From the NCBI GenBank assembly GCA_000181795.3, contig CM012953.1, positions 5,371,914 through 5,435,913 on the forward strand: a stretch of 64,000 nt of DNA, written 5' to 3'. A program made the position numbers and the translations under genes. Positions 19,666 to 34,343 of this stretch are shown piece by piece; the stretch's first letter is position 1, and each line of letters begins with the position of its first letter. Origin of the DNA: Trichinella spiralis (taxonomy: Eukaryota > Nematoda > Enoplea > Trichinellida > Trichinellidae). Under the pieces are notes generated by a model. That model saw only the letters and a list, made by a program, of their open reading frames with translations. It did not search any database and was not told the DNA's origin.

Positions 19666-21713
19666 ATGGAAACTGCCGAGAAACCAAAGAGTCTGACTGA
19701 AGATGAAGCGAAGGTTTACGATCGACAAATGCGACTGTGGGGAGTTAATGGACAGAAGAAGTAAATTTTTGTTAAATTTTCATAGATTTTAAATTTTAAT
19801 GATAAAGAAAGAAATTCTTTAATGTAAAATCAGTTATATATATGTTTTAGAATTAGAGAATTTTCTGTAATACTTTGTGGAGTTAATGACATCGGCGCTG
19901 AAATGGCGAAAAATTTAATTCTTTCTGGTATAAAGCAACTAACTCTTATCGATGATACTGTCGTGAATGATGAGCGTACAAGTTTGCTTATTAAAAAAAA
20001 TTCGATTGGGATGTTGGTATAATTTAATATTGATTTTTGGTTTTATTGAAATTAGTTTAAATGGTAAATCTTTTATTGCAAATTATTCATTCCAGCGTTC
20101 TGAAGCGTCAAGAGAAGTTTGTCAGCAGTTTAACCCTTCTGTTGAAGTCAAAGTAGAATCAGTGAAATCATTGAACGAGACTTTACTGGAAGGTTGCGAT
20201 TTCCTCGTTGATGCAAATGGAAATTTTAAGTTCTCGTTGCATTTGCATCATTTATGCTCTGTTTCCAAAGTAAGCTATATGTGCTGTACATCATTGGGTG
20301 TGTATTCTTTTTATTCTATGAACTGCTTCTCATCCAATGAAGATAAGTAAGTGATTTTTTTATTTTTCAGTTTTTGTAATTAAATTATATTTTATATGAT
20401 TGTTATATACATTCTCATACATTTACAAAATGAATGATATTAACGTAACTATAAAGGTATTTCGTATTAGAGAGTTTTTATTAAATGCTTTTGGCCATTA
20501 TTATAGACAAGACAATCTTTGACGAATTATTCTGTTTTTTATCTTATTTCATTATTATGCACTTGTGACTATGTTAAGCGGGATAATTTTTTAATGTTTA
20601 TCTCTACACTGTAGTGCTCCCGTTAATTCAGTTTTTGTAAGATTCTGTTTGAATGCTGGAACTGTTCTTGGTCCGTGAAATGTTAAAATTTTATTTATAT
20701 TCAATACTTTTCATTTTTAGAAATTTTGAAGTTCCTACAAAAGCATTGCATTTGGATGACAGTGAGAAGGTAATCATATCTCATTTGTATATATTTTTTC
20801 AGTTCTTAAATTTTATCTTTATGTAACATTTAAATTTCAGAAGCTTCTTGTTTTGCTTAAATGATAATTCGATGAAAAGTGATTTTATGTAACTAGATTT
20901 GACTGTACTGCTAATAGTTATTTATATGTCGAATTTTTCATCATTTAATAGACATCGATTGTGCTGTGATGAATTTGTGGTCACTGATGAAATAGAGATA
21001 TTCAGAAAATTTATAAATATTTTAAATGAATTAACTTATTTATAGTGACCAGTGTGGCTTTGGATTTTTTAAGCGTGTACTGCATTAGCTTTTGTAGTGA
21101 CTTATTTTTTTAGAATGCTGATGTTGATCGGGAAATTCTAAATTTAGTTAATAATAAGCAGTTCAGATCTGTGAAGAAGTGCTTCCTGATCATTTGTGGT
21201 AAGTCTTTTTTGATTTAATAATGTTCATTATCGTTCATGTGTTTTTTATTTTCAGCTAAACTGCTTTTTGAAATGAAGCATGACCGAATGCTTGATTTCA
21301 AACGTTATCCAGATGATACTGATGAATTTTTGGCTATGTTTGATAAAGTAAAAGCAAGAATAATGGATAAATCGGATGTGAAAGTTGCCAAAGAAGAATT
21401 AATGTGATTCAGATTCGTCTTAATTAGTTTTAAATATGCGAATTTTATTTCATTGTATATTTCAGCAACTTAACTGTGCGCCTGCCAGCCCTAAGTTCAG
21501 TTCTAGCTGGAACAGCATCTTCAACAGTGATTGATGTAATGCTTACTAAGTCGTTATTAATAATTTTCAAGCTAACTTTTTTTGTTATAGGCAGCACTGG
21601 AAAATCCCTTTCCTAGCAAGTTTGCATTTTTCTTTGACGCTTTGAATTTTTTTGGGCAACCATGTAAAATTGATTTGATATCTTTTTTGAAGAATAGTGC
21701 AGCTATTTCATGA
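19666..21713 (+). CDS. sae1: SUMO-activating enzyme subunit 1 (AOS1/SAE1)
   Basis: The adenylation-domain half of the heterodimeric SUMO E1. It pairs with UBA2, which carries the catalytic cysteine, to activate SUMO in the nucleus. Eight exons (19666-19760, 19851-20016, 20096-20346, 20721-20769, 21114-21198, 21256-21403, 21466-21535, 21591-21713) join in phase to 328 aa (human 346). Near the N-terminus VYDRQMRLWGVNGQKK matches the family YDRQIRLWG box. It is followed by the Rossmann segment VILCGVNDIGAEMAKNLILS and LTLIDD. The C-terminus has LSSVLAGTASSTVIDAAL and FFFDALNF, the E1 crossover-type ending. The nucleotide-binding glycine loop is GVNDIG, looser than the usual GxGxxG but normal for SAE1. 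A splice acceptor (TTTAACAG) abuts the ATG, so the mRNA 5' end is probably trans-spliced or comes from a 5' UTR intron. Confidence 0.93.
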
Positions 21714-21948
21714 TTTTTCCGCTCGTTTTATTGTTTCAAAAGAATGCAAGTTTGTTTGATTGAACTCTGATGCTTGTTTCCATGCATTTTGAAGAGCATT
21801 TTTGCTTATTTTAGTTTGTTCAAATATATTTAAAATAGTGCGCATTATCTTTTCATTTTAATAATTAAAAGCAAATTTAAAAAGAATCTGTGGAAAAATT
21901 AATAGTTTATGAGAGAACATGTACTCATTTTCTACTCAATTTGTTTTG

Positions 21949-22835
21949 TCATAAAATTAGTGTACAGTTTTCATCTGCTGCGTAAACTCCACTGGGGATA
22001 GAATGGGCGTTGTCTGAAAGCAGATGAAGAACAATTTCTGCATAATCGATACTGCTGCAGGTGGATCTGCTAGAAGTAACAGTTTCAGGAAATTGGTAAA
22101 GACGAGCAATTATTGATTCATAATGTTCTACATTTAAAGCGTAAATGCGAATTCCATAGTCAGCATAATCTAACACAGCACTTTTTGTTAGACCAATCAA
22201 AGCGTATTGACTTGCGATGTAAGCTGGACTGAACAGTAGATTTGTTGTTACAGAACCAATGTTCACAATTGCCGGTTGAGTGTGCTGTTGATTCAACAAC
22301 ATCTGATTTAGTTCGGCTCTCATCGATTTAAACAGACCGTTGACATTAACAGCAATTACATTTTTCCAATAAATATCCGTACAGTTGTGAATCTGATGAC
22401 CAAGAAAATCCCTCTGCATATTCACATCGTACGGTATGCCAGAATAGACGGCGTCCAAAACCGTCGCCCCGTTCACCGCATAGTCTAGGGTACGGTAGGC
22501 TTTCAAAATTGCATCGACCATTCGATTGCAGTATTTTGTTGAAGACACATCTGCCAAAATAAAAATCGCCTGGCCGCCTGATTCACGTATTTGGGCACAA
22601 ATCTGTTCGCCTTCGTTGACCAACCAATCGGCTATGGCTACTTTGGCCCCCTCTTTGGCGGCTCGCAGCGCCACTTCACGGCCTATACCCCGCGCACCAC
22701 CGGTAATCAGCATTGTCTTTCCGGAGAAACGGTTCCTTTCAATTCTATGGCTAATTGCCGCCAACTTCAACGCCAATACAATGCTTAACTGAAAATGTTG
22801 TTCAAAAATATACCTTTTTTCCAATTCTTGACCAT
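21949..22835 (-). CDS. Short-chain dehydrogenase/reductase-like protein, probably inactive
   Basis: A single-exon SDR-fold protein of about 290 aa that ends at 21949. The cofactor motif TGGARGIG is intact (about 40 residues into the readable frame), as are the downstream ADV and NVNGLFKSMRAEL segments. The active site is damaged. After the catalytic-region Ser (NIGSV) the sequence reads PAYIASQYALIGLTKS, so the YxxxK pair is Tyr-Ile-Ala-Ser-Gln, with Gln for the catalytic Lys. The NNAG motif is also degraded to NGAT. The long open frame has only a TTG near 22824. The nearest upstream ATG (22833-22835, followed by GTCAAGAATTGG) is in another frame and would join it only if the A6 run at 22811-22816 were one base longer. 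The gene is therefore either a pseudoenzyme with a sequencing indel, or decaying. Convergent with SAE1, whose stop is 235 bp away. The substrate cannot be inferred. Confidence 0.75.
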
Positions 22836-23780
22836 GTTATTTAATTTGTAATTATTTTGCTTTATTTAAACAAAAATTTTCAACAACTTTTAGTTGAAAA
22901 TTAAAGAATTACAACAGATATTTAAAAAACTGTCATCAGAAACTTTTTTCGTGTTTAAAGCATCTTACCTGAACAAAAAGTGGTGTACGCAAATGCATTT
23001 TGTGAAATGAATGAAAATTTCAAGAAATAACAGAGTAAACTTGTGAACAACTTGTTTCTTGCACAATTCATAATTGATATGCTTTGAAAAACCATTCTAA
23101 TTATGAAGTATTTGGTAAAGTAAGCTTAACAATTCAATTTTAACTGAAATTTCTCCCCTTATCATTCACAATTTGTGTACACTGGCACAAAATTTTAAGT
23201 CAATTTAACTTCTTGTCATAATATAAATATAAATAATAAAGTCATAAGTTAACAAAATTTTAAGTCAAGTCAACCAAATTCAAAGAATTCAAGAGCTTTT
23301 GAATTTTAAAACATTCTGCGCAAATTCTGCTTTCTGAATCGTAATTGCAAACTTAATAATGCAGTGAATGCGTATTGCAATGGCATATTTCGAACAACCT
23401 TCTGTCTATTGCTATTCAAACGTATTTTTATTGCAGTATTGCTTTTCCTTAAATTGCATTCTAAGAAAAACATCTTAAGCAATCCTGCAACTCAAGAACC
23501 GTTTTGATAAATTTTCAGGCTGCATTCAAAGAAATGATTGCATCGTGAACAACATAATTTATTCATATTCCAAAATAATATCATTTGAAAAATTGAAAAG
23601 AAGAATGATGATTATCAATAGAAATAGATGCACTATACGAAATAATTACAATTTTCAGACTGATGCATTCATCACCACAGTTTATTTATTATTACTTAAC
23701 GTTATACAGAGACGTTGAAATAAAAAACAAGCAAAAATAAATATAAAATAATATGACAATATTAAATGCAAATTTAGCGA
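22836..23780. other. Intergenic region, nothing recognised
   Basis: About 0.95 kb of AT-rich DNA without a supportable ORF. It lies upstream of the SDR-like gene and downstream of the small minus-strand gene. Confidence 0.5.
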
Positions 23781-24014
23781 TTACTTGGAATTCATACGCA
23801 AACGACGAGGTCGATGCTCAACGTGCTGTTTGCTTATTCCTTGTAAAATTTGATTAAAAATTCGTCGGGTGTCACTTTCGATGTTTAATCTTTTGTGCTC
23901 AAACTGCTCTAATTTTGAACGATTTTTACCAGAACCACCAGTGCCTTTGATGTCACGATCAAAATCTAACAATCCATGTGCAAACTGGTAAGCAAGGTTT
24001 TCAGCAATTGACAT
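23781..24014 (-). CDS. Small conserved charged protein, copy A
   Basis: A 77-aa protein that I do not recognise. It is clearly a paralogue of the protein at 26047-26274. They share a DFDR block, a GGSGK motif followed by the segment NRSKLEQFEHK (HRTKLEQHQHK in the partner), and an SDTRRI motif (GDTRRI in the partner). It is Lys/Arg/Glu-rich with no membrane span or signal peptide. The C-terminal 20 residues turn basic (RPRRLRMNSK) and do not match the partner. A strong acceptor (TGTTCTAG) lies 3 nt before the ATG, in the same place as in the partner, so the transcript probably receives a spliced leader or an upstream 5' exon. The conserved block makes it very likely to be a real protein; its function is unknown. 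Confidence 0.7.
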   Translation of the reverse strand: MSIAENLAYQFAHGLLDFDRDIKGTGGSGKNRSKLEQFEHKRLNIESDTRRIFNQILQGISKQHVEHRPRRLRMNSK

Positions 24015-26046
24015 GTCCTAGAACATAAGCAAACAGAAAATCAATGAAAAATTCTGCAGTTTTGCAATCGCTGATCAAACTGGAGGTGAAAGCAAACAAA
24101 AATCTTATTATAATAACTTCCAATTATAGAAGAGCTTTGCAAAAAATAAAATTACAAAACCGCATGCTTGCAAATAATTTATAAATCATGTGTGAAATTT
24201 GCATTTAATATTATTCAATCAAACGTATTTAGTAGAGGATGTATAAAGCAGATAAAAGCATCTTTCAAATACTTAAAAGACGTGAAAACACGAAAAGAAA
24301 TAATAGAACCAGCGATATTGCCTACTATTATTACAGACTATTAGGCCGAAAGGCAGTCTGCAAAACTCAATAATGTACTGTCCTACTGTCTTGAAAATCA
24401 ACAGACTACCGTAATCTGCTAATTGATAATATAATTTATTCGTCATTGTTTAAATGGTAAAGTACCTCATAAGTGTAAACAGTGATGAACAGAGTTCATT
24501 GGAGAAAATTTTTTAAATATAAGACATTATTTTTGATTCTGCTCTTCTTCAAAATATGAAAATTGAAACTTTCACATCTGTAAACAGCAAAGCTTACGTA
24601 AAATCATAATATATGAATTGTAAATTTTCTGGAGCGAAAAATACGTGATATGATATGATATGACAATATGCCAGATAATTTCTGATAGAAAATGGTCGTG
24701 TAAGCATACCGTTCGCGGTTTGACAAGTTACAGAAAGCAATAATTCATTTCTCTGTTCAATGGTCAGAAGTAAAACGGAAAGATATTACTCGAAAAACAA
24801 ACATACGATATTAATGCGCACATCATAATTAAGAATAATTGGATCCAACTCAAATCTATAAGAACGTATATGAGAAAAATCATTCAAATACACACCAAAA
24901 ATCACCAGTCACTAGTTTGATAGTATTTCTCTCTCAAGTTCAAATCTGCCGTTATTTTTTACATTATCATTTCAGTGGCATGTTGAAATGATCTCATTTA
25001 AGGTATGATATTTTTACTACTGATTTAAACAAAAGCATTTATGTTTTTAAATATTAAAATGTACAAATAAAAATATGAAAGGTGAAATAATTTCCAAAAT
25101 TTTCAACTGACAGTTGTAATTATTGATTAGTGTTGAAAATTTACTGGAAACTGATAACAAAAAAGTTCTAAATAAAGTATTCTAATCATTTTTAGGCATT
25201 TGATATTTTTCAGATATTAATTTTGCATAAAAAAGATATTAATATATTTTTAAAAAAGTATTTGATTACGAACAATTATGACTTTGCACTGTTTGTGTTG
25301 TAAAATCAAAAAGAATGAAAAAACATTACTTTTGTTTTATATTCTGAATTCTTTCGGCATGTAAATTGCTAATTTATTTTAAGTTACTTTTATATCATTT
25401 GATTTGATATAATTGCACCGTATGTTAAGAATTATACCTTATTATACTAACAGTGCATCTGTAGTTATGTTAAAAGATGTTACTGCGGCTTTGAAGAGAA
25501 ATAATTTTCCTGTTTGATATTTTTATTAAAATTCATTTTTTACCATTAAGTCACATTCATCTCTTTTAATCTTTTATTTTTTATATTGATTTTTATTCTG
25601 TCTACTAAACTGAAATTTTGCTGTTGAATTGCTTTGTCTTATAATTCAGTGAATTTAAATGGTTTCTGAAAAATTTTTCATAGTTATTACAGTTCTGTGA
25701 AATTTAATTTTTTACATAATTTTTTGCATTTTTACATTTTTACATACATAATTTTTACATTAATTTTTTTATTGCATTTACAACTGTAGCTGCAGAAAGT
25801 TTGCCTTCTGATAGTAATATCTGGTGAATTGTAATTTTGTTTGCTGGTTGTCATATAGATTCAATCGTTTTGTGATTGGCCGTTTCAGCTGATTATCAGC
25901 GTATTTATTGTTGTCACTTGTTTTATTGCATCGATTGAATCATTTATCGAGATTTTATCGTTAGATACACAGTCGGCATCGAGCAACTCTGATTTGTTGT
26001 TAACTGTAAAATGTTTCGAATATGAATTATTTGTTCTAGGAAAAAT
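24015..26046. other. Shared upstream region of the head-to-head small-protein pair
   Basis: About 2 kb of AT-rich DNA between the starts of two divergent paralogous genes. It contains no supportable ORF. It may hold the promoters and any 5' non-coding exons implied by the acceptors that abut both ATGs. Confidence 0.5.
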
Positions 26047-26274
26047 ATGTCCAACGCTGAAAAACTTGCGGAAGAATTTGAAAGCGGTGAAGCTGATTTT
26101 GATCGTGAGGTGGACAGTGTTGGTGGCTCTGGAAAACATCGTACTAAACTTGAACAACACCAGCATAAGAAAGAGCACATTGAAGGAGATACTAGACGTA
26201 TCGTAAACAATGCCATGGCTGGTGAGAAAAAGCGCAGTGAAGAGCAAAAGGAAATTAACATGAAAGAAAAATGA
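26047..26274 (+). CDS. Small conserved charged protein, copy B
   Basis: A 75-aa hydrophilic protein starting MSNAEKLAEEF and ending in a Lys/Glu-rich tail (SEEQKEINMKEK). It shares the DFDR, GGSGK, KLEQ and DTRRI blocks with the minus-strand copy at 23781-24014. It is predicted to be largely helical and charged, without membrane or secretion signals. The acceptor TTGTTCTAG ends 6 nt before the ATG. This copy keeps an acidic N-terminus and a cleaner helical tail than copy A, so it may be the ancestral form. I cannot assign a family or function. Confidence 0.75.
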   Translation: MSNAEKLAEEFESGEADFDREVDSVGGSGKHRTKLEQHQHKKEHIEGDTRRIVNNAMAGEKKRSEEQKEINMKEK

Positions 26275-26925
26275 AATGTTTTTTTATGACAAACTTAATC
26301 ACTTCCTGTGACATGGTATTATTTAAAGATTTGAGGCTTCTTTATGCATTTTTGCAAACATTTAAACAGTTTTGATATTCTATGCTTTGTTCGGCGGTGA
26401 TGGTTAGAATAGTAAAAGGTTTTCGAAATGCGTATGCTAGCTTTTACAGAAAAGAAAATTTTGCATTAAGCATTACTTTATTGCAGTTTAATGCATAATA
26501 AATGTGCATGACAGTTTATGATGGAAAGGTACATTAATATTATTTTTCAAACTTATATATGAAAATTAGGAAAAACGTTATTTTCATATCTCAAACTGAA
26601 AGTTTTAAACTAAAATTCATACGTCACAGGTCGGTTATACTATAACGACAATTATTGCGCATTATGAAGTGTAAAGATGCTTCTAAATACTTCTGTATTC
26701 GACTTAATGCACTGTACGTATCTAATCGTGGGAATGTGACTAGCTGAGACCAAAAAAAATCAACAAGTACATTTACATTGTCCATTAACGTTGAAATCCA
26801 TGCAGACTACTGTTTTGTTTTGTAAACTGAAGACCACATGCAATCAGTGATCTTAAGCAGATATGACTGATGATTAAAATGATTAAATTCCTGATGGACT
26901 TTCTTGGGCTTCTTTTATACAACTT
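26275..26925. other. Intergenic region left of the MULE remnant
   Basis: About 650 bp with the 3' UTR of small-protein copy B. Nothing else recognised. Confidence 0.5.
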
Positions 26926-27140
26926 TTACAATGCTGCATCCAATGTTACCGTAACTTATATTAATGACGTGCAGGTATAAGCTAAAACTCAGTTTTCCCA
27001 AATATGGGGCGCTTCATCATTAAATTCCCTTAAATGGACATAAATAATCGCATTTTCTATTTTTTAAAACAAAGTATCTTTACACATAATGTTGAATAGT
27101 GTTCGCTAGCTTTTTTTGCATTAAAGTAATTGCAATTATT
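26926..27140 (+). repeat. Left arm of the long inverted repeat
   Basis: Contains AGTTTTCCCAAATATGGGGC at 26991-27010, which reappears reverse-complemented near 31052-31074. Flanking blocks match too, such as TGTCCAT with AAAATAG/ACTTTG and, further out, TATAAGTTAC. A low-complexity CAA/AAT-rich stretch (about 27450-27540) follows on the inner side. Confidence 0.7.
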
Positions 27141-27449
27141 CTAAAGTAAACATTCTCATGAACAATGTTTAAATTCTTTACATTTGCTGAGAATTTTCTA
27201 TGTATATTTTTGAAGAAAATTAAAAATATGTCTCTCTTTACATGAATATGGAAGTTATATTGGTGATTAAAAATAATGCTTCTTCACAGTTTTACATTCA
27301 TTATTCAAATAATGACCTGCATTTATAATTTTATTTTCTTCACGTCTGTGCTAATCAGCAGACTGTTCTGCACAAAAGCATTTCCGCTTTTCACTACAAG
27401 AGCTTCGGAATTAGGCAAATATATAGTATACAGCTTTGTGTTACAACAG

Positions 27450-27545
27450 CAGCCAACAATCAATATGAATCAACAACAAACAACAAAAAACAAAAATAAT
27501 AATCAACAACAAACAACAATAATAATCAACAATAAACAAATCTGA
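27450..27545. repeat. CAA/AAT low-complexity tract
   Basis: About 95 bp of CAA, ACAA and AATAAT units. It opens a short Gln/Asn-rich frame that I do not regard as coding. Confidence 0.8.
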
Positions 27546-27658
27546 ACTATATTACATATACAATAATAACAATGAAAACATAACAAGGTGCTGTAATCGT
27601 AGTGGTTCAGGAGTACATGATGATATGGCACTTAAAAAAATGTTCTGCACTAATTTAA

Positions 27659-28530
27659 TCATGAAGCATCTACCCATCGCTGCGGGACTCGGTAAGCTGC
27701 GTTACATCTCACAAAGCCCCTTTCCCGCGTATAGTCATCATCCATTTGCTGCACCACCGTCTCGGTTTTACCCTGTTCATGAATGATCAGTTGTAGAAAT
27801 TGATAAAACCCCAGGTGGTGCTTTCGTGCTCTTTTTGTCATGCAGTTGTGCCAACCTTCCAGATGGTTGTTGGTCTGCACAGGCACAGACCATGAACATT
27901 CCAAAGCAAAATTTTAGTGGCTTCATATCATTGGTCGGCAAATGATACATTAAAAATTGCTCACCGGATTTATTGTTGTGTGCTCAGCAGTGAGCTGCAG
28001 CTCACTCCCGAGTTGCCGGTAGGCGTGGGTATTTTCAGGCCCGACGGTTGTACACTGTGTGTCGCGTCTGGTCCCACATTGGAAAATGCGCGGCAGTTTC
28101 TAGGCTGGTGGAGGCATTGCTTGCCAGCTCATCGTATACTTCCATTACCGATCTCGTATATTCTCTGAGGCCAACCGTCTCAACTCGGCAAGCTGCTGGT
28201 GATGGTAAAATGCGGGGGGGGGGAGGGGTTACCGGGCAGCTTTCCGCATGGTCACTTGAGCGGATGACTTCTGTGGCCTCCAGATTTGTGGACAGTGTGC
28301 CACAGCAGCTTCTCGATCTCTACATTGAAACAGAAATGGCTCGATTGTCATATTAGAATGATAATAACGTTGTATACTGAGACAATTCTGCTTACTTCAG
28401 TACACATCCAATACTTATCATTACATTTCGTCCTCTTCAACGTGTAGCACCTTCCACTGTAGACTACCAATTTTTGTTGGTTCTTTGTTGTAGTCACGAA
28501 CTGAATTAAATCATTATTTGCCTCCATCAT
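27659..28530 (-). pseudogene. FLYWCH zinc finger / MULE transposase-like pseudogene
   Basis: Read from 28530 leftwards. The first part encodes a FLYWCH finger: the frame FVTTTKNQQKLVVYSGRCY followed by KYWMC. A clean GTAAGC donor and TGTAG acceptor (about 28328-28405) join in phase to SCCGTLSTNL and a degenerate SDHAESC where an HxH pair is expected. A G10 homopolymer (about 28214-28223 on the plus strand) then breaks the frame. Further pieces in shifted frames read AELRRLASENIRDR, VMEVYDELASNA and FPMWDQTRHTVYNRRA, followed by a stop. The C-terminal piece (27904-27659) has VQTNNHLEGWHN and KRARKHHLGFYQFLQL, the signature tail of FLYWCH/MULE proteins. The DDE catalytic core that should lie between is missing. 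It is therefore an internally deleted, frameshifted relic. The retained intron fits either a transposon gene or a host gene derived from one. Confidence 0.8.
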
Positions 28531-30939
28531 TAAAAAATATCAAAACAACGATAAGGAAAAGAGCACAAGGAAGTTCACACTATACACAGCAGTAAGAGAA
28601 AATACCATTTGCAGTGTTGAATTTTCTATTAAATAGCTTATGCACCGTTCCGGTTGATTTGTCTAGCTCAGTTAGCTGCGTCAAGCTTTATGCCCAGCAG
28701 CACTTTACTTCCTGCTTCATAGTGTACTTTTCGTTTACTCTAGTATTAGTAATAACGGAATCCATTTCCGCTTCCATTTTCTGTTCATTGCCGTCCAGTC
28801 CAGAAAGCCGTATCCATCAGAATTTCAGCAGGCAAATTTCGGATGATGATGTCTGATCTTGTTCCGCTCATCAACTAATAACCCTCGAATGCTAAGCACT
28901 GAACTCAAACGCAAGACCGAAAAGGAAAATTAATTTGACGGTTTAAATTCCATTTTAAATAATCATTTTGAAACAAAATTTAGTTTTCATTTCTCATTTT
29001 ATCTACAATTGAAGATCAACTTTGATTGATATTTCTATGGCACCTCTGCCTTTTGTTCATGTTGACAGAAGATTATTAATCACACACGAATGGCGCACAA
29101 ATGCTGACATCAAAGTATGCGATGTTCACTGCAGAGTGAATTTGAAGCAGCTTTAACTGCTATTCTGCTTCGTGCTGTCCATCGCTTCCTTTCTGCTTTC
29201 AAAGTGGTTTACTTTTATCCATCCGCGTTGATAAATACTGTTATAAAGAATGTCAACCAACAGTTGCTTTCACTTGTCATATAAATTACCTTCTTAGCTA
29301 ACAATTAAATCAGAGTTATGCCTAAGATTCTTTTTTGTTTGTCAGATATTGTTCTGATGAAGGCTAGTTGAAGGCTATTCAAGTACAAAGGGAAAACGTA
29401 AAATTGATAAATTGTCCACAGCTGCAGTTTTCATCTGAAACTGGGAGTGGTGGTTGCTGAATATTAGCATCGAAATACTTTTCTGATTTTGCCTGAATGT
29501 TCTCTGAAAATGAATGTGTTTAGTTCGCAAAAGAATTGAATCTTTCCCATCTTTCTTTCGATCCTGTTGACAAGAGTCATTGTTTTTCTTCTTATGTTTC
29601 ATTTAAATAAAAAATAAAATCTGGAATTTTGTTTAAAATATAAATTTGTGATTATACATTTTGCGTAAACTGTATTAAATTTGTTTTTTAATATCTAAAG
29701 TAAAAGCAACTACTGGGTTGATTAAACATTCAAGTTGCAATTGTTGTATTACGATGATAACCAAATGTTCACCGTGACAGATCAAAAAAGATCTGTTGTA
29801 TTTCGAAATCATTATACTAAAGAAAACTGAAAGCAAAGAAAATTATTTTTCAGTTTCCTAAACCCTATAAAAGAGAGGAAAATTATTATTGAGCGAGTCG
29901 TGTGGTAGTTGTTAATCAGCTGTAGTACACTCGTTATCTTACGTTTTTCATCTCACATTATCTTCCTCTAGCACTGCATATTTTCTGCCAAAATATGATT
30001 ATTGCTGATTATCCTCGTCGGCAGGCATGAAGCATATATTGATCTTTCATTTGCTGCCCTAACTTTCATTCCCATTGTTGAGAGTGAACAATATCATGGG
30101 GTTCACTGTCTTGGTCACACAATGAATTCATTTGAGAAAGCGTTTGGATGTAGCATTGTAAAAATTCCACACACCAATATTATTGTTTTGTAATTGTGTA
30201 TTTCTATGGTATATGTCAAGAAGTATTCGGTGCTGTATCCACTGACATCACATTGTATCGATAATCTGTGAAAATTTTCTCATATGTAGCGTAGCTGCTG
30301 CATGCATTGAACTGAAAATGCTTTTGGCTAGCTTAGAGGAAATTTAATGCATGTGTGTGTGTTGGTCTAGTGAAATTTCAGAAAATTCTACGTGATGAAT
30401 TTTGACCATGCTCATGATAATCGCTGCACAGCTTTCTTCATTGTCAAACTAGTTGACAAGTCTAGCTTTACTGCCATTGTAAAGTGTCGAATTACGAAAA
30501 CAATGAATGATTCAGATTAACATGTTTATTAAATATCTCACTTTGTTATCTCTTCTTTAAGCAGTTCATTTGTTGCTTCTATGTTTTTTGTTGAATAATG
30601 CAATTTTATAGTAAAGATATGTAATTTGTTAAGAACAAGAACGTCAATTAATTCTATTACTTCACTTTCCAGTGTTCATCACTAGCTTCTGTTTTTTTCT
30701 GCGTCGTAGGTTAGAGATATCTTTTCGAATAATATGAATAAATAATAATAAATATCAGTTTGTATCTCAAAGAATCAACATAAGCTAATACACAAAGGGA
30801 ACTGCTGCACGCTGAAGCGCACAAATAATAATACTGGTTGTGAGCAAAGATTCAAACAGTGGCTTAACGTAGCACATTAAAATAATCTTCTGTAATCAGT
30901 GAAATGTAAAAAGACAAAGCTTTTTAAAAGCATCGTTTG
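28531..30939. other. Interior of the putative MULE, no gene recognised
   Basis: About 2.4 kb between the FLYWCH exon and the right inverted repeat. The short ORFs at 28614-28856 (+) and 29375-29602 (-) have no family signature and were not called. Base composition is slightly less AT-rich than the surrounding DNA near 28.6-29.2 kb. Confidence 0.45.
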
Positions 30940-31165
30940 CTAAGCCCAAAAAATATATACACTATTCCACATTACATATAAAAGAAGAACTTTGTTTCAA
31001 AAAATAGGAAATGTGATTATTCATGTCCATAGTAGGTAATTTATGGAGAAGCATCCCATATTTGGGAAAACTTTGATGGAAAACAATCATCTAATCAATG
31101 AATAAAGCTAAGTAGCTAATCAAGTACTATAAGTTACTCAACCAATTAGTGATGCAAACTGGGTA
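30940..31165 (-). repeat. Right arm of the long inverted repeat
   Basis: Reverse-complement partner of 26926-27140. The alignable core is about 30962-31074 and ends in CCCATATTTGGGAAAACT. Weaker matches extend outward to GATGCA near 31155. Confidence 0.7.

Positions 31166-34343
<3,178 letters not shown>

Larger units (their letters stand above)
26926..31165. mobile_element. Putative decayed Mutator-like element with long terminal inverted repeats
   Basis: Two diverged copies of one sequence stand in opposite orientation at about 26926-27140 and 30940-31165. Their core is roughly 110 bp at about 80% identity by eye. Between them lies a broken FLYWCH/MULE-type transposase gene on the minus strand (27659-28530). 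Long inverted termini around such a gene are the layout of Mutator-like elements, giving an element of about 4.2 kb. I could not define exact ends or a target-site duplication. The link between the repeats and the gene is inference from position; the repeats themselves are visible. Confidence 0.55.

Noticed and set aside
31056-31065. Perfect CArG-box (CCATATTTGG) about 2 kb upstream of actin
   Set aside because: It lies inside the long inverted repeat and a close variant is present in the other arm, so it is explained by the repeat rather than by actin regulation.
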